Assembly (NCBI RefSeq): GCF_018598555.1
Contig: NZ_JAHEWN010000001.1
Location: 1-64,000, forward strand
DNA length: 64,000 bases
Reading direction: 5' to 3'
Source of the DNA: Curtobacterium aurantiacum
GTDB lineage: Bacteria; Actinomycetota; Actinomycetes; Actinomycetales; Microbacteriaceae
Under the pieces are notes generated by a model. It did not search any database. It saw nothing but the letters and a program-made list of their open reading frames with translations, and was not told where the DNA came from. Position 1 is the first letter of the stretch; every line of letters begins with the position of its first letter. This document shows positions 53,927 through 61,943 of this stretch, one piece after another. The position numbers and the translations under genes were made by a program.

Positions 53927-55441
53927 TCAGGAGGTTGCGGTCTCGATCATCGCCGTCACGTGCGGCGCGCTCCAGCGCAGGAGCGCGTCGGACGGCGGAC
54001 CCTCGAGGTCCTCTCCCCAGATCGCCACGGCCGCACCCGACATCGGGGCCGCGAGAAGCGCACCGGAATCGCCGTCCCACGTCCGGAGTGACCAGTTCTC
54101 GCGGAGATCGGCGACGGTGTACTCGCTGTCGGCCGGGTCGAGGTCGGTCGGCACCTCGTAGAGGTAGTACGAGTTGTAGTTGAGCAGGTCGATCCCGGCC
54201 TGCTGCAGGTCGACCGCACTCGCCCGTCGTGCTCGCCGTTCGCGCCGCTCCGCTGCGTCCTCGGTGTCACCGTCGAAGCTCCAGTACGTGACGTGGATGC
54301 GTGGATCGAGTCGCCCGACCGCAACCCGGTCGATCCCGTCGTTCCAGGCCCAGACCTCGCGGCTGCCGAGAGTCGCTGCCATCGCGTTCATCCACGCCAC
54401 GCGTTCAGCGGCGCTGACTCCGCCGCCCCATTCATCCCCGCCGATGTGCACGCTGCGGCTGGAGGGGAAGGTCTGCTGCACCTCCGCGTACAGCTTCTTC
54501 GCCAGCGCGAGACTCTCGGGCGCCGACGTGTCGAGCTCGCTCTCACCCGAACGGATGCGGTCGACCCACTCCTTCCCGTGCTGCGCCTCGAGCAGGGCGA
54601 ATGCGGCGGCCATGTGTCCGGGAGTGTCGATCTCCGGCACGATCGCGACGCCTCGCTCCGCCCCGTACGCGGAGATCGTGCGTGCCTGCGCGGCGCTCAG
54701 GAACGGGCGATGGGTCACGCGGCTCGTGTAGACGCCGTGGTCGAGATCCGCGTTCGCGGGGGTCTGGCCGAGGACCGTGCTCTCGATCCCGACGTTCTGG
54801 TCATCGGTGAGGTGCAGGTGCAGGAAGCGTCCGCCGTCGTCGGCGAGGAGGTCGATGTACCGCTTGATCAACGCCACAGGGTAGTAGGCGCGAGCGACGT
54901 CGAGCATCACACCTGTCTCGGGACGTGCGCGGGGCGACGGCTTGGTGGTGACGGTCGCAGTCGAAGTGCGGCACTGCTTCGCGGAGTAGGCACCGGTGCA
55001 GGCGAGGACGGAGTACTTGCCGGCTGCGGCGCGGGAAGGTGTCCCGCGGACTGAGGTGACCGAGGTGCTCGAACCAGCGGAGAGTGCCTTCACCGCGACC
55101 CGGCCGAGCGTGTACTTCTCGGTGCCGGCGGACAGGTAGAGCCAAGCGGAGGAAGCCGGCTTCCGTACCGAGGCGGTGTTCTTGACCTTCAGGGTGGTGC
55201 GCACGGCGGTGCCGGTCGAGGTGACGGTGGTCGTCGCGGTGACCTTGGTGACCGTCACCGTCGACGCGTTCGACCGGACGGCCGCGGCGTGCGCAGCAGA
55301 CGTGTTTCTCGTTGCGGGCTCTGCTGATCCTGCCGTTGCCTCCGTGCCGATCAGAGCTGCGGCCGACACGGCCACCGCCAGACCGACGGCGATCGTGCGT
55401 CTGACAGACGATCCGGGAACCAGGTTCCTCTGTTGACGCAT
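53927..55441 (-). CDS. Secreted GH20 beta-N-acetylhexosaminidase
   Basis: A 504-aa exported enzyme. A signal peptide covers residues 1-40 (RRTIAVGLAVAVSAAALIG). Residues about 50-170 are a Thr/Val-rich immunoglobulin-like domain. The GH20 barrel has HLHLTDDQNVGIES, EIDTPGHMAAA and the catalytic pair D336-E337 in HIGGDEWGGG. It removes N-acetylhexosamine from chitin or peptidoglycan-type glycans. The usual GH20b domain in front of the barrel is lacking. GGGGGAA precedes the ATG. Confidence 0.88.
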   Translation of the reverse strand: MRQQRNLVPGSSVRRTIAVGLAVAVSAAALIGTEATAGSAEPATRNTSAAHAAAVRSNASTVTVTKVTATTTVTSTGTAVRTTLKVKNTASVRKPASSAWLYLSAGTEKYTLGRVAVKALSAGSSTSVTSVRGTPSRAAAGKYSVLACTGAYSAKQCRTSTATVTTKPSPRARPETGVMLDVARAYYPVALIKRYIDLLADDGGRFLHLHLTDDQNVGIESTVLGQTPANADLDHGVYTSRVTHRPFLSAAQARTISAYGAERGVAIVPEIDTPGHMAAAFALLEAQHGKEWVDRIRSGESELDTSAPESLALAKKLYAEVQQTFPSSRSVHIGGDEWGGGVSAAERVAWMNAMAATLGSREVWAWNDGIDRVAVGRLDPRIHVTYWSFDGDTEDAAERRERRARRASAVDLQQAGIDLLNYNSYYLYEVPTDLDPADSEYTVADLRENWSLRTWDGDSGALLAAPMSGAAVAIWGEDLEGPPSDALLRWSAPHVTAMIETATS

Positions 55442-55556
55442 CACGACGTTCCCCCATCCTCGAACACCCCTTGCCCTCGCTGGATCGAGGATGCGCGCAT
55501 GATCGTATCCGCACCGCGTCGAACGCACATCTCCCGACGTCAACCGTCGGGGACCG

Positions 55557-55778
55557 TCAGCGGTTGAGGAACTCGACGACCAACGTCACTGCTGCCGTGA
55601 CGCCGACGAGAACGAATCCGCAGCCGACGAATCGGGTCAGCTCAGGGGTGAACTGACTTCCCCAGAACTCCCCCTGCACTTTCCGGGCGAAGCGGGCGAT
55701 CGGCTTCGGGAAGAGCACGAGAGTGCAACCCCATGCAACGGAGATCACCGATCCCATCGCGACGAAGAAGATACCCAT
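55557..55778 (-). CDS. Small membrane protein
   Basis: A 73-aa protein with two membrane segments (residues about 3-22 and 50-70) and a basic loop (PKPIARFARKVQGEFWG) between them. No family recognised with confidence; DUF6199-like spacing is possible. Single gene. Confidence 0.6.
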   Translation of the reverse strand: MGIFFVAMGSVISVAWGCTLVLFPKPIARFARKVQGEFWGSQFTPELTRFVGCGFVLVGVTAAVTLVVEFLNR

Positions 55779-55861
55779 TTTCCCGAGGCTAGCTGCCGGG
55801 AAACGAACGGGCGAAAAGGCCTGTGGCGATCACCTGCGACAGGCCACGTACAGCGGGCTCA

Positions 55862-56440
55862 TCAACGGACCTCCGCGCTCGACCACAGCTCATGCGCAAG
55901 ACTTCGGCTGCTGCGGAAGACCGGGTGCAGGCTGAGGGCAGCCGCGACGAGCAGCGTGGTGGCCTGCGCGATGAGGAACGCCACCAGCGCTATCGGGACG
56001 AACGTGGTGACGGTCCAGGCGACGGCGGAACTCAGAAGCATCACCGCAAGCACCCGCACTACCGGGGAGCTTCGAGGGTGCCGCAAGTGGAGCAACCCTG
56101 CGGCGGCGAAGGCGAGTGGCACGAGGGCTTGCAGTGCGATCGCGACTGGGAGTACCAGGCCGGTGCTGGTGGCGGGGGACAGCGTTGCCACGAAGGTGCA
56201 CGCGGCCATGGCGGCGAGCAAGCGTGCGGCGTCGCGAGCGAACGCGGCGCCGACAGCGGCCACGGCCCCTGCCGACACGGAGATCGCTGCGGCCAGTGGA
56301 ACGAAACCAGCGGCGAGCGGGTGAGTGCCGACGAAACCGAGCAGGTTGTCGATCGCGAGAAGAGCGGCGCCGGTGTTCGCGGTCATCAGGGCCGCAGTGG
56401 CGGCTCTGCGCGCCGTGAGCCGAGTTCGTGATGCGCTCAC
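55862..56440 (-). CDS. Multi-pass membrane protein
   Basis: A 192-aa hydrophobic protein with about five to six membrane segments, Ala/Val/Leu-rich, with a polar C-terminus SRSLAHELWSSAEVR. It lies just after the lipoprotein gene in the same direction (overlapping it by 4 bp at 56437-56440). A 60-bp stretch around its 3' end recurs at 58571-58628. Function unknown. Confidence 0.65.
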   Translation of the reverse strand: MSASRTRLTARRAATAALMTANTGAALLAIDNLLGFVGTHPLAAGFVPLAAAISVSAGAVAAVGAAFARDAARLLAAMAACTFVATLSPATSTGLVLPVAIALQALVPLAFAAAGLLHLRHPRSSPVVRVLAVMLLSSAVAWTVTTFVPIALVAFLIAQATTLLVAAALSLHPVFRSSRSLAHELWSSAEVR

Positions 56441-57237
56441 CGCTCGTCTCCTCCGAGCGGGCGGACAGTGTCACCAACCGCTCGGTACGCGGCCGCGCAC
56501 TGTTTCTTGAGTCGGGGACCGATCGGCGACAGCGCGGCGATCCATCGCTCCTTGTCCGGGACCTGCAGCACGTGGCGTCGTCCGAGCTCCTCGATTGCCG
56601 CGTGCACCTCGGCAGCGACCCCTGGAAAGAGCGCGCTGTACTGATCCGCGGACGTGCTGCGCTGTTTCGGGTACTGCACGTACCGCTGACCCTCGCTCGA
56701 GACGAACAGCACGCAGGTCGTCATGTAGTCCTGCTCGGGGGTCACGGGGACGGGCACGCCGATGTCGTTCGCGATCCGGGGTGCTCCATTCGGAGGTATC
56801 ACCGACGAGACCGTTTCGGGCGTTCCGATGACGTACCAGTGCTCACCCCTGGTCACTGCCCGCTCGGTGCCGAACGTACCGTCCCAGTCGGCGAGGGTCT
56901 GCGGCACCGACGCCGCGTGTGCGTAGACCCGGATGAACGCCGATGCGTCCGTATCGAGGCAGTCGAAGCCGCGCATGCTGTCCCAGGACGCGAGGTCGTC
57001 GTGCAGCGCATCTGCCCGCTCGCACGGCACAGAGGTGCGGAGTTCATCGGCGATCCGCTCCATCGATGCCGCGTCGAGAGCGGGTACGGCTGCCGGCGCG
57101 GGGACAGGATCCTGCGTCGGCGACTGCGCCCGAGGCGTCCGATCGTCGGAGCCCGACGAGCACGCGGACAGGACGGCTGCGGCGACGCAGACCACGGCAA
57201 GGGCCTCGGTGCTGCGTCGCCGCGATCGCTCCGGCAT
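56437..57237 (-). CDS. Lipoprotein of unknown role
   Basis: A 266-aa lipoprotein with lipobox VLSAC near residue 26 and a Pro/Ala-rich linker. The mature part has three Cys (VPCER, FDCLD, TTCVL) and a late KKQCAAAY. The ATG shares one base with the stop of the secreted-protein gene upstream (TGATG), and its end overlaps the membrane protein start, so three genes form one operon. No family recognised. Confidence 0.7.
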   Translation of the reverse strand: MPERSRRRSTEALAVVCVAAAVLSACSSGSDDRTPRAQSPTQDPVPAPAAVPALDAASMERIADELRTSVPCERADALHDDLASWDSMRGFDCLDTDASAFIRVYAHAASVPQTLADWDGTFGTERAVTRGEHWYVIGTPETVSSVIPPNGAPRIANDIGVPVPVTPEQDYMTTCVLFVSSEGQRYVQYPKQRSTSADQYSALFPGVAAEVHAAIEELGRRHVLQVPDKERWIAALSPIGPRLKKQCAAAYRAVGDTVRPLGGDER

Positions 57238-57722
57238 CACTGCCACTGCACGCCGGCCCAACCGGTGCCGGTGAGGCCCTTCATCTTCTTGGTGGCGGCC
57301 ACGTTGCCCCACGGGACGAACTTCGAGCGTCCGGTCCCGCAGTTCAGGGTCGTCCAGGTCGGGGCGTGCCGCGAGTTGAACGACTTCCCCCAGATGCAGG
57401 GATTCGAGTTGCCCCGGTGCTTGTACCACTTGTACTGCACCTGGGTCGATGCCCTCGAGCCGATGACGCTGCAGCCGTTCAGCGACTGTGTCATCTTCGC
57501 GACGACGGCGAACGCTCGGTCCCTGCAGTCCCCCGACCGAGTGGAGCGTCCGTCATCGGCGATGACGACTTCCCCGCTGGGATCGAAGTTGTCGTCGATC
57601 ACGACGTTCGACGGGACCTCGACCTGCGTCGCGCTCTGCGCCTGTGCCGGTGCTGCGATCAAGAGTCCCGCAGACATTGCGGCGGTCACGACTGCGGACG
57701 CGACCGAAAGAGTCTTCTTCAT
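57237..57722 (-). CDS. Small secreted cysteine-containing protein
   Basis: A 161-aa protein with a Sec signal peptide (MKKTLSVASAVVTAAMSAGLLIAAPAQA, residues 1-28). The mature part is basic and aromatic-rich at its end (YKWYKHRGNSNPCIWG, TGTGWAGVQWQ) with four cysteines (GDCRD, NGCSV, NPCIW, LNCGT), fitting two disulfides. GGAGGAA precedes the ATG. First gene of the operon 57722-55862. Could be an extracellular effector, but no family was recognised. Confidence 0.7.
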   Translation of the reverse strand: MKKTLSVASAVVTAAMSAGLLIAAPAQAQSATQVEVPSNVVIDDNFDPSGEVVIADDGRSTRSGDCRDRAFAVVAKMTQSLNGCSVIGSRASTQVQYKWYKHRGNSNPCIWGKSFNSRHAPTWTTLNCGTGRSKFVPWGNVAATKKMKGLTGTGWAGVQWQ

Positions 57723-57990
57723 GTATTCCTCCCCGAACCGTCTCCGCGGGCGCAGCGACCCTGCCAGAATGCTGCATATCAATACCCGGCACAACCTTGC
57801 GGCCGTGATGACTACAGACGACTTGATGACGCAGGCAACGCGAAGGTCCCGACAGCACCTCGTACGAATGGCGAACGTGGGTACCTGGACAAAGCGACCG
57901 AGTCGCTCCGGAACGTCGGCCTGATCTCCACCGGTCAGGGTGACAAGGTGACCCGACCGGACGATCACGAGGAAGCCTGGTGACCAACGA

Positions 57991-58566
57991 ATGAACGGTT
58001 CCACGATTGCGAGGAGCGCGGCGCGGGGACGACCCGCGGCGCGATGGTCGGGTGCGGTGGTGGCCGCGGTCGTGACGATGTCTCTGCTGACAGCATGCGC
58101 AGGAGGAAAACCGATGGAAAGTCCCTCGACTGACCACACCGTGAAGCCCGATGCAGCCAAGCGCACCGTGGTGGATCTCGTCGATCAAACGGCTCGTGCC
58201 GTGGACGGCGGCCCCTGGAAGGCCATCAGTGGCCCGCGAGTCGGCCTGTGCCCCGGATCTGACGGCTCGGGGCGTGCGGACGACAGTGGTGGAGTCACCT
58301 GGGTGTACGTGAAGCAGCGCGAGGGCGCGGCCGACCCGAGGGACGATCTCCGGAAAGTCGAGGCGGTGTGGAAGAGCCTCGGCATCACGACCGAGCGGTA
58401 TCGGAGCGGCGGCGACGATCCTGATCTCGGGGTCCGGGGCCGCGGTGGTCCGATCGAGACGATCGACTTCCTCGCTTCCACGGTGGGTGGCTACAGCATC
58501 GACGCTGAATCGCACTGCGCCGACGGCGATTACGGAGAGATGACCGGGAGCGGCTCGGCCAGCTGA
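57991..58566 (+). CDS. Lipoprotein, paralogue of the 50135 gene
   Basis: A 191-aa lipoprotein with lipobox LLTAC at about residues 32-36 after an Arg-rich N-region. The C-terminal block TTERYRSGGDDPDLGVRGRGGPI is nearly the same as in the protein at 50135-50635. ATG at 57991; a GTG at 57980 is out of frame. Followed by a remnant of a membrane-protein gene end. Confidence 0.75.
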   Translation: MNGSTIARSAARGRPAARWSGAVVAAVVTMSLLTACAGGKPMESPSTDHTVKPDAAKRTVVDLVDQTARAVDGGPWKAISGPRVGLCPGSDGSGRADDSGGVTWVYVKQREGAADPRDDLRKVEAVWKSLGITTERYRSGGDDPDLGVRGRGGPIETIDFLASTVGGYSIDAESHCADGDYGEMTGSGSAS

Positions 58567-58570
58567 TCAG

Positions 58571-58628
58571 GGGCTCGTCAACGGACCTCCGCTCGACCAC
58601 AGCTCGTGCGCAATCCTCCGGCTGCTGC
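58571..58628 (-). pseudogene. 3'-end remnant of a membrane protein gene
   Basis: 58 bp nearly identical to 55855-55914 (the 3' end and stop of the membrane protein gene), reading RRIAHELWSS then a stop. No upstream part of the gene remains. Confidence 0.6.
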
Positions 58629-58676
58629 ATGTCCGAGATGACCGTGTCGTGCGCGAAGGGCACGCTGTCCGTGTGG

Positions 58677-59297
58677 TCAGTCGGAAGAAGCGGGCGGTAG
58701 ATCGATGGCAGGCTCCCTCGGCCGCAACCCGAGCTCGGCAGCAGCCGTGAGGTAGGCGCGGTACACCTCGCCGTACCGAGCGGTCGCGCGATCCGCACGA
58801 GCGACGTCCGCCGGGCGCTCGACGTTCGTCTCGTACCCGATCGTGCGGCGCTCCGCGACCTCGTCACCGATCGCTACTGACCACCGCCAGATGTCGGAAC
58901 TCGAGGCGGCCCGCGGCGCATGCTGCAGCACCTCGTCCGGTACTGCGATCACTCGACGGTCGGGGGCCGCGCCGCGGGAGAAGGCGAAGAACATCGCGGG
59001 AACGGCGACGATGCCTCCGCCGAGGACCACGCCGATGACTCGGGCCACGGCTGGCTCGTCCCCGGGCAGCAGCGGCGGCGCGACCACGAAGCCGAACGCG
59101 CCGCCTGCCATGTACCCAATCGCGAAGGCCGCCAAGACGAACGCTGTTGCGAGCCGGTCCTGACGGCGCACGCCAGCGGGATCGTGGAGTCGGCGCCATC
59201 GAGACGCGGTGTCGGCAGCGGGGCCGTCGCGATCGACGTACACGCGGCCGTCGGGGGCCCGGAAGAAGGGTGAGTCTGCACGCTCCGGATCGATCAC
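58677..59297 (-). CDS. Two-pass membrane protein of unknown role
   Basis: A 206-aa protein with two membrane segments at about residues 50-75 and 85-108 and a polar cytoplasmic C-terminal half (IWRWSVAIGDEVAERRTIGYE). The GTG start overlaps the stop of the 61-aa gene upstream by four bases (GTGA). No family recognised. Confidence 0.65.
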   Translation of the reverse strand: MIDPERADSPFFRAPDGRVYVDRDGPAADTASRWRRLHDPAGVRRQDRLATAFVLAAFAIGYMAGGAFGFVVAPPLLPGDEPAVARVIGVVLGGGIVAVPAMFFAFSRGAAPDRRVIAVPDEVLQHAPRAASSSDIWRWSVAIGDEVAERRTIGYETNVERPADVARADRATARYGEVYRAYLTAAAELGLRPREPAIDLPPASSD

Positions 59298-59479
59298 GGG
59301 GTTCCGTCAGCCCTGCTCATCGCCCCTGTGGTCAGCATCAGAAGTCCGGGCCCTGGTGAGTCTGACCTCTGCCCAAGGAACATCCGGCCATCAACCAACG
59401 CGAGCGTGCCCCCGAACGCGCAAACGAGCACCTGCGTCCACCACGGGATGCGTCGAGCGCAGTGCTTCTGCGAGTTCAC
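59294..59479 (-). CDS. 61-aa membrane protein, coupled to downstream gene
   Basis: A 61-aa protein with one membrane segment (WWTQVLVCAFGGTLALV) and a C-terminal hydrophobic stretch (PGLLMLTTGAM). The GTG start lies 6 nt after TAGATT on the - strand, and its stop overlaps the next start, so it is likely a real gene of a two-gene unit. Confidence 0.5.
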   Translation of the reverse strand: MNSQKHCARRIPWWTQVLVCAFGGTLALVDGRMFLGQRSDSPGPGLLMLTTGAMSRADGTP

Positions 59480-59568
59480 GCCATCAATCTACGGCGTGAC
59501 GCCGACGCCTTCCGCTGCTATGTTTGCGCGCACAACAAATCCCGGACGACGATGTCAGAGGACGCGCG

Positions 59569-60804
59569 ATGACGCACGCAACAGAGCACCGCTTCGGCGA
59601 GACGATCCTGACGGTCGTCGATGCCACCGGCGCACCCATCCCCGATGCCGACATCACGGTCGAGCAGACCCGCCATGCCTTCGCCTTCGGCAACATCGGC
59701 TTCGACTTCATCGAACTGGCCAACGGCGGAGCCAACGTCGAAGCGACCGACGAAGCAGGCACCGAACACCTCGCCGACCTCTACGCCGACGTCTTCAACA
59801 CCGCGACGCTCCCGTTCTACTGGGGCCGCTTCGAGCCCGAGCGCGGAGCCCCGGACACCGCCAGACTCCTGACGACGGCACAGTGGTTCCGCGACCGCGG
59901 CATCGCCCTCAAGGGTCACCCCCTGGTCTGGCACACGGTGCAGCCCGACTGGCTGCTGGGGCTCCCGCTGGACGAGGTCGAGCAGCTCCAGCGCGAGCGC
60001 ATCCGCCGCGAGGTCTCCGCCTTCGCCCGCACGATCGACACCTGGGACGCCATCAACGAGGTCGTCATCATGCCGGTGTTCGACAACGGCGACAACGCGA
60101 TCACCCCGCTCGCCCGGGCCAAGGGCCGCATCCCGATGATCCGGATGGCCTTCGAGGAGGCCCGCGCTGCCAACCCGCACGCCACCCTGCTGCTCAACGA
60201 CTTCGACCTGTCGAGCGCCTACGAGTGCCTGATCGAGGGCGTGCTCGAGGCCGGCGTGCAGATCGACGCCATCGGGCTGCAGACCCACATGCACCAGGGC
60301 TACTGGGGCGAGGACACGATGCTCGCGATGGTCGACCGGTTCGCCCGCTACGGCCTGCCGCTGCACCTGACCGAGACCTCGCTCGTCTCCGGTGACCTCA
60401 TGCCCGCGCACATCGTCGACCTCAACGACCACCAGGTCGCTTCGTGGCCGTCGACGCCCGAGGGCGAGGCGCGCCAGGCCGACGACATCGAACGGCACTA
60501 CCGGAGCCTGGTCGGCCACCCTTCCGTCGAGGCGATCACCTACTGGGGCATCACCGACGCCGGCGCCTGGCTCGGCGCCCCGATCGGACTCGTCCGCGCC
60601 GACGGCACCCCGAAGCCGTCGTACGACGCGCTCCGCCGCCTGGTCAAGGAGGAGTGGTGGCTCGGCTCGACGGTGCTGCGCACCGACGACCGTGGTCGGG
60701 TGCAGGTCCGCGGTTTCCGCGGCGACTACCGCGTCGACGTGCGTGGCACGTCCGCCCCGTTCGCCGTCACCGACGTGCCCACGCAGGTGCAGATCGTCAC
60801 GTGA
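59569..60804 (+). CDS. Endo-1,4-beta-xylanase, GH10, without signal peptide
   Basis: A 411-aa GH10 enzyme. Acid/base E164 in TWDAINEVV, nucleophile E269 in LHLTETSLV; GHPLVWHTVQPDW and AITYWGITDAGAW are conserved substrate-binding blocks. The first 35 residues and the last 40 look like small beta domains. It has no signal peptide, so it probably hydrolyses imported xylo-oligosaccharides. AGAGGA precedes the ATG at 59569. A TGCGCGCA palindrome (59525-59532) lies just upstream and might be a repressor half-site. Confidence 0.92.
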   Translation: MTHATEHRFGETILTVVDATGAPIPDADITVEQTRHAFAFGNIGFDFIELANGGANVEATDEAGTEHLADLYADVFNTATLPFYWGRFEPERGAPDTARLLTTAQWFRDRGIALKGHPLVWHTVQPDWLLGLPLDEVEQLQRERIRREVSAFARTIDTWDAINEVVIMPVFDNGDNAITPLARAKGRIPMIRMAFEEARAANPHATLLLNDFDLSSAYECLIEGVLEAGVQIDAIGLQTHMHQGYWGEDTMLAMVDRFARYGLPLHLTETSLVSGDLMPAHIVDLNDHQVASWPSTPEGEARQADDIERHYRSLVGHPSVEAITYWGITDAGAWLGAPIGLVRADGTPKPSYDALRRLVKEEWWLGSTVLRTDDRGRVQVRGFRGDYRVDVRGTSAPFAVTDVPTQVQIVT

Positions 60805-60810
60805 CCACCT

Positions 60811-60858
60811 GACGGCCTGGAGGCCCGGTGTGGCCCCGCCCCGCGCCTCCGGTCCGTC
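60811..60858. repeat. Dispersed palindrome after the xylanase gene
   Basis: GACGGCCTGGAGGCCCGG (60811-60828) faces CCGCGCCTCCGGTCCGTC (60841-60858), an imperfect copy of the element at 8966. It also fits a bidirectional terminator between convergent genes. Confidence 0.7.
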
Positions 60859-61171
60859 ACCTGGTCGCGCGTCGTGCGGCCACCACACCCCAGAGGACTC
60901 CACCGACGAGGATCGCGGCGCACGCGACGAACGCGGGAACGTCGTCGGCGCGGCCGAGCGCGATGTAGACCAGGCTCACGACCACCGTCGCACCGCCGGC
61001 GATGCTCGTCGGGACGATCGCTGCTCGGTGGCCGAGCATCCAGTCCTCGTCGCTGCGCATGGTCGCCCGGGTGCGGATGCCCACGAGGCTGTTCCTGCCG
61101 ATGAGGCCCCGCGCCGGCAGCGCGACGAAGACGATGGTCAGGACGGCGGCCGCCGTCTCGATCGCGATCAC
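60857..61171 (-). CDS. SdpI-like membrane protein
   Basis: A 104-aa protein with three membrane segments. The loop GRNSLVGIRTRATMRSDEDWMLGHRAA matches the SdpI family signature (N-x-x-x-G-x-R-T-x-x-T-x-x-x-x-x-W). SdpI gives immunity to the SdpC toxin in Bacillus; most actinobacterial homologues have unknown roles. The GTG at 61171 has AAGGAG upstream; an ATG at 61195 is possible. Confidence 0.8.
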   Translation of the reverse strand: MIAIETAAAVLTIVFVALPARGLIGRNSLVGIRTRATMRSDEDWMLGHRAAIVPTSIAGGATVVVSLVYIALGRADDVPAFVACAAILVGGVLWGVVAARRATR

Positions 61172-61286
61172 GTGATCTCCTTCTGGGTCGGACATCGCGC
61201 TCGGGTGTGCAGTGGGCCTGAGCGTGGAGCGCGTCAGACCAAACCTGCCGGTATCCGGTGAAATACGCAAGAGGCGGCAGGGCACG

Positions 61287-61943
61287 CTACCGCCGCACGT
61301 ACCGGTGCTCCGGCCGCCCCGCAGCCCCGTACCGCAACTGCATCGCCACGGTCCCGTCGGCAGTGAGCTGCGCCAGGTACCGCTGCGCCGTCGCCCGCGA
61401 CACCCCGATCGCCGCAGCGACCTCGGCGGCCGATCGTTCCTCGCCCGCGACGAGTTGCTCGAGCACCAGTGCCGCTGTGGCCGCCCGGGACGGCGAGGCC
61501 CCACCGCTGTCGCCGGCGTGCAGGATCCGGAAGGCCCGCTCGACGGCCTCCTGGTCGAGCGTCGACCGCTCGTCGAGGACGTTCCGCGACCGTGCGTAGG
61601 CCTGCAGTCGCTCGGCCAGCACCCCGGCCGCGAAGGGCTTGATCAGGTAGGCGAGTGCCCCGCTCCGCATCGCCCGGCGAACGGTGCCCGAGTCCGACGC
61701 TGCGCTCAGCACGAAGGCATCGGCGTCGATCGACCGCAGCAGGTCGAGCCCGCTGCCGTCGGGCAGGTAGACATCGACGAGCACCAGGTCCACGGTCCCG
61801 CTCGACAGGGCCGAGCGGGCAGCGGCGATGGTGCCGACGGGATCGAGCGCCCGGAACCCCGGTACCTCGTCGACCTGCCGCCGGTGCAGGTCGGCGACGT
61901 GGAAGTCGTCGTCGACCACCAGCACGGTGAAGACGGAACTCAC
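61287..61943 (-). CDS. Response regulator, CitB/DcuR type
   Basis: A 218-aa regulator. Receiver domain with D11-D12-D13 acidic pocket, phosphoacceptor D57 (LVLVDVYLPDGSG) and the conserved Lys in YLIKPF. The C-terminal domain is a winged helix (AAEVAAAIGVSRATAQRYLAQL). The GTG start overlaps the kinase stop by four bases. It most likely activates the divergent CitMHS transporter gene through three repeats at 63689-63733. Confidence 0.92.
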   Translation of the reverse strand: MSSVFTVLVVDDDFHVADLHRRQVDEVPGFRALDPVGTIAAARSALSSGTVDLVLVDVYLPDGSGLDLLRSIDADAFVLSAASDSGTVRRAMRSGALAYLIKPFAAGVLAERLQAYARSRNVLDERSTLDQEAVERAFRILHAGDSGGASPSRAATAALVLEQLVAGEERSAAEVAAAIGVSRATAQRYLAQLTADGTVAMQLRYGAAGRPEHRYVRR

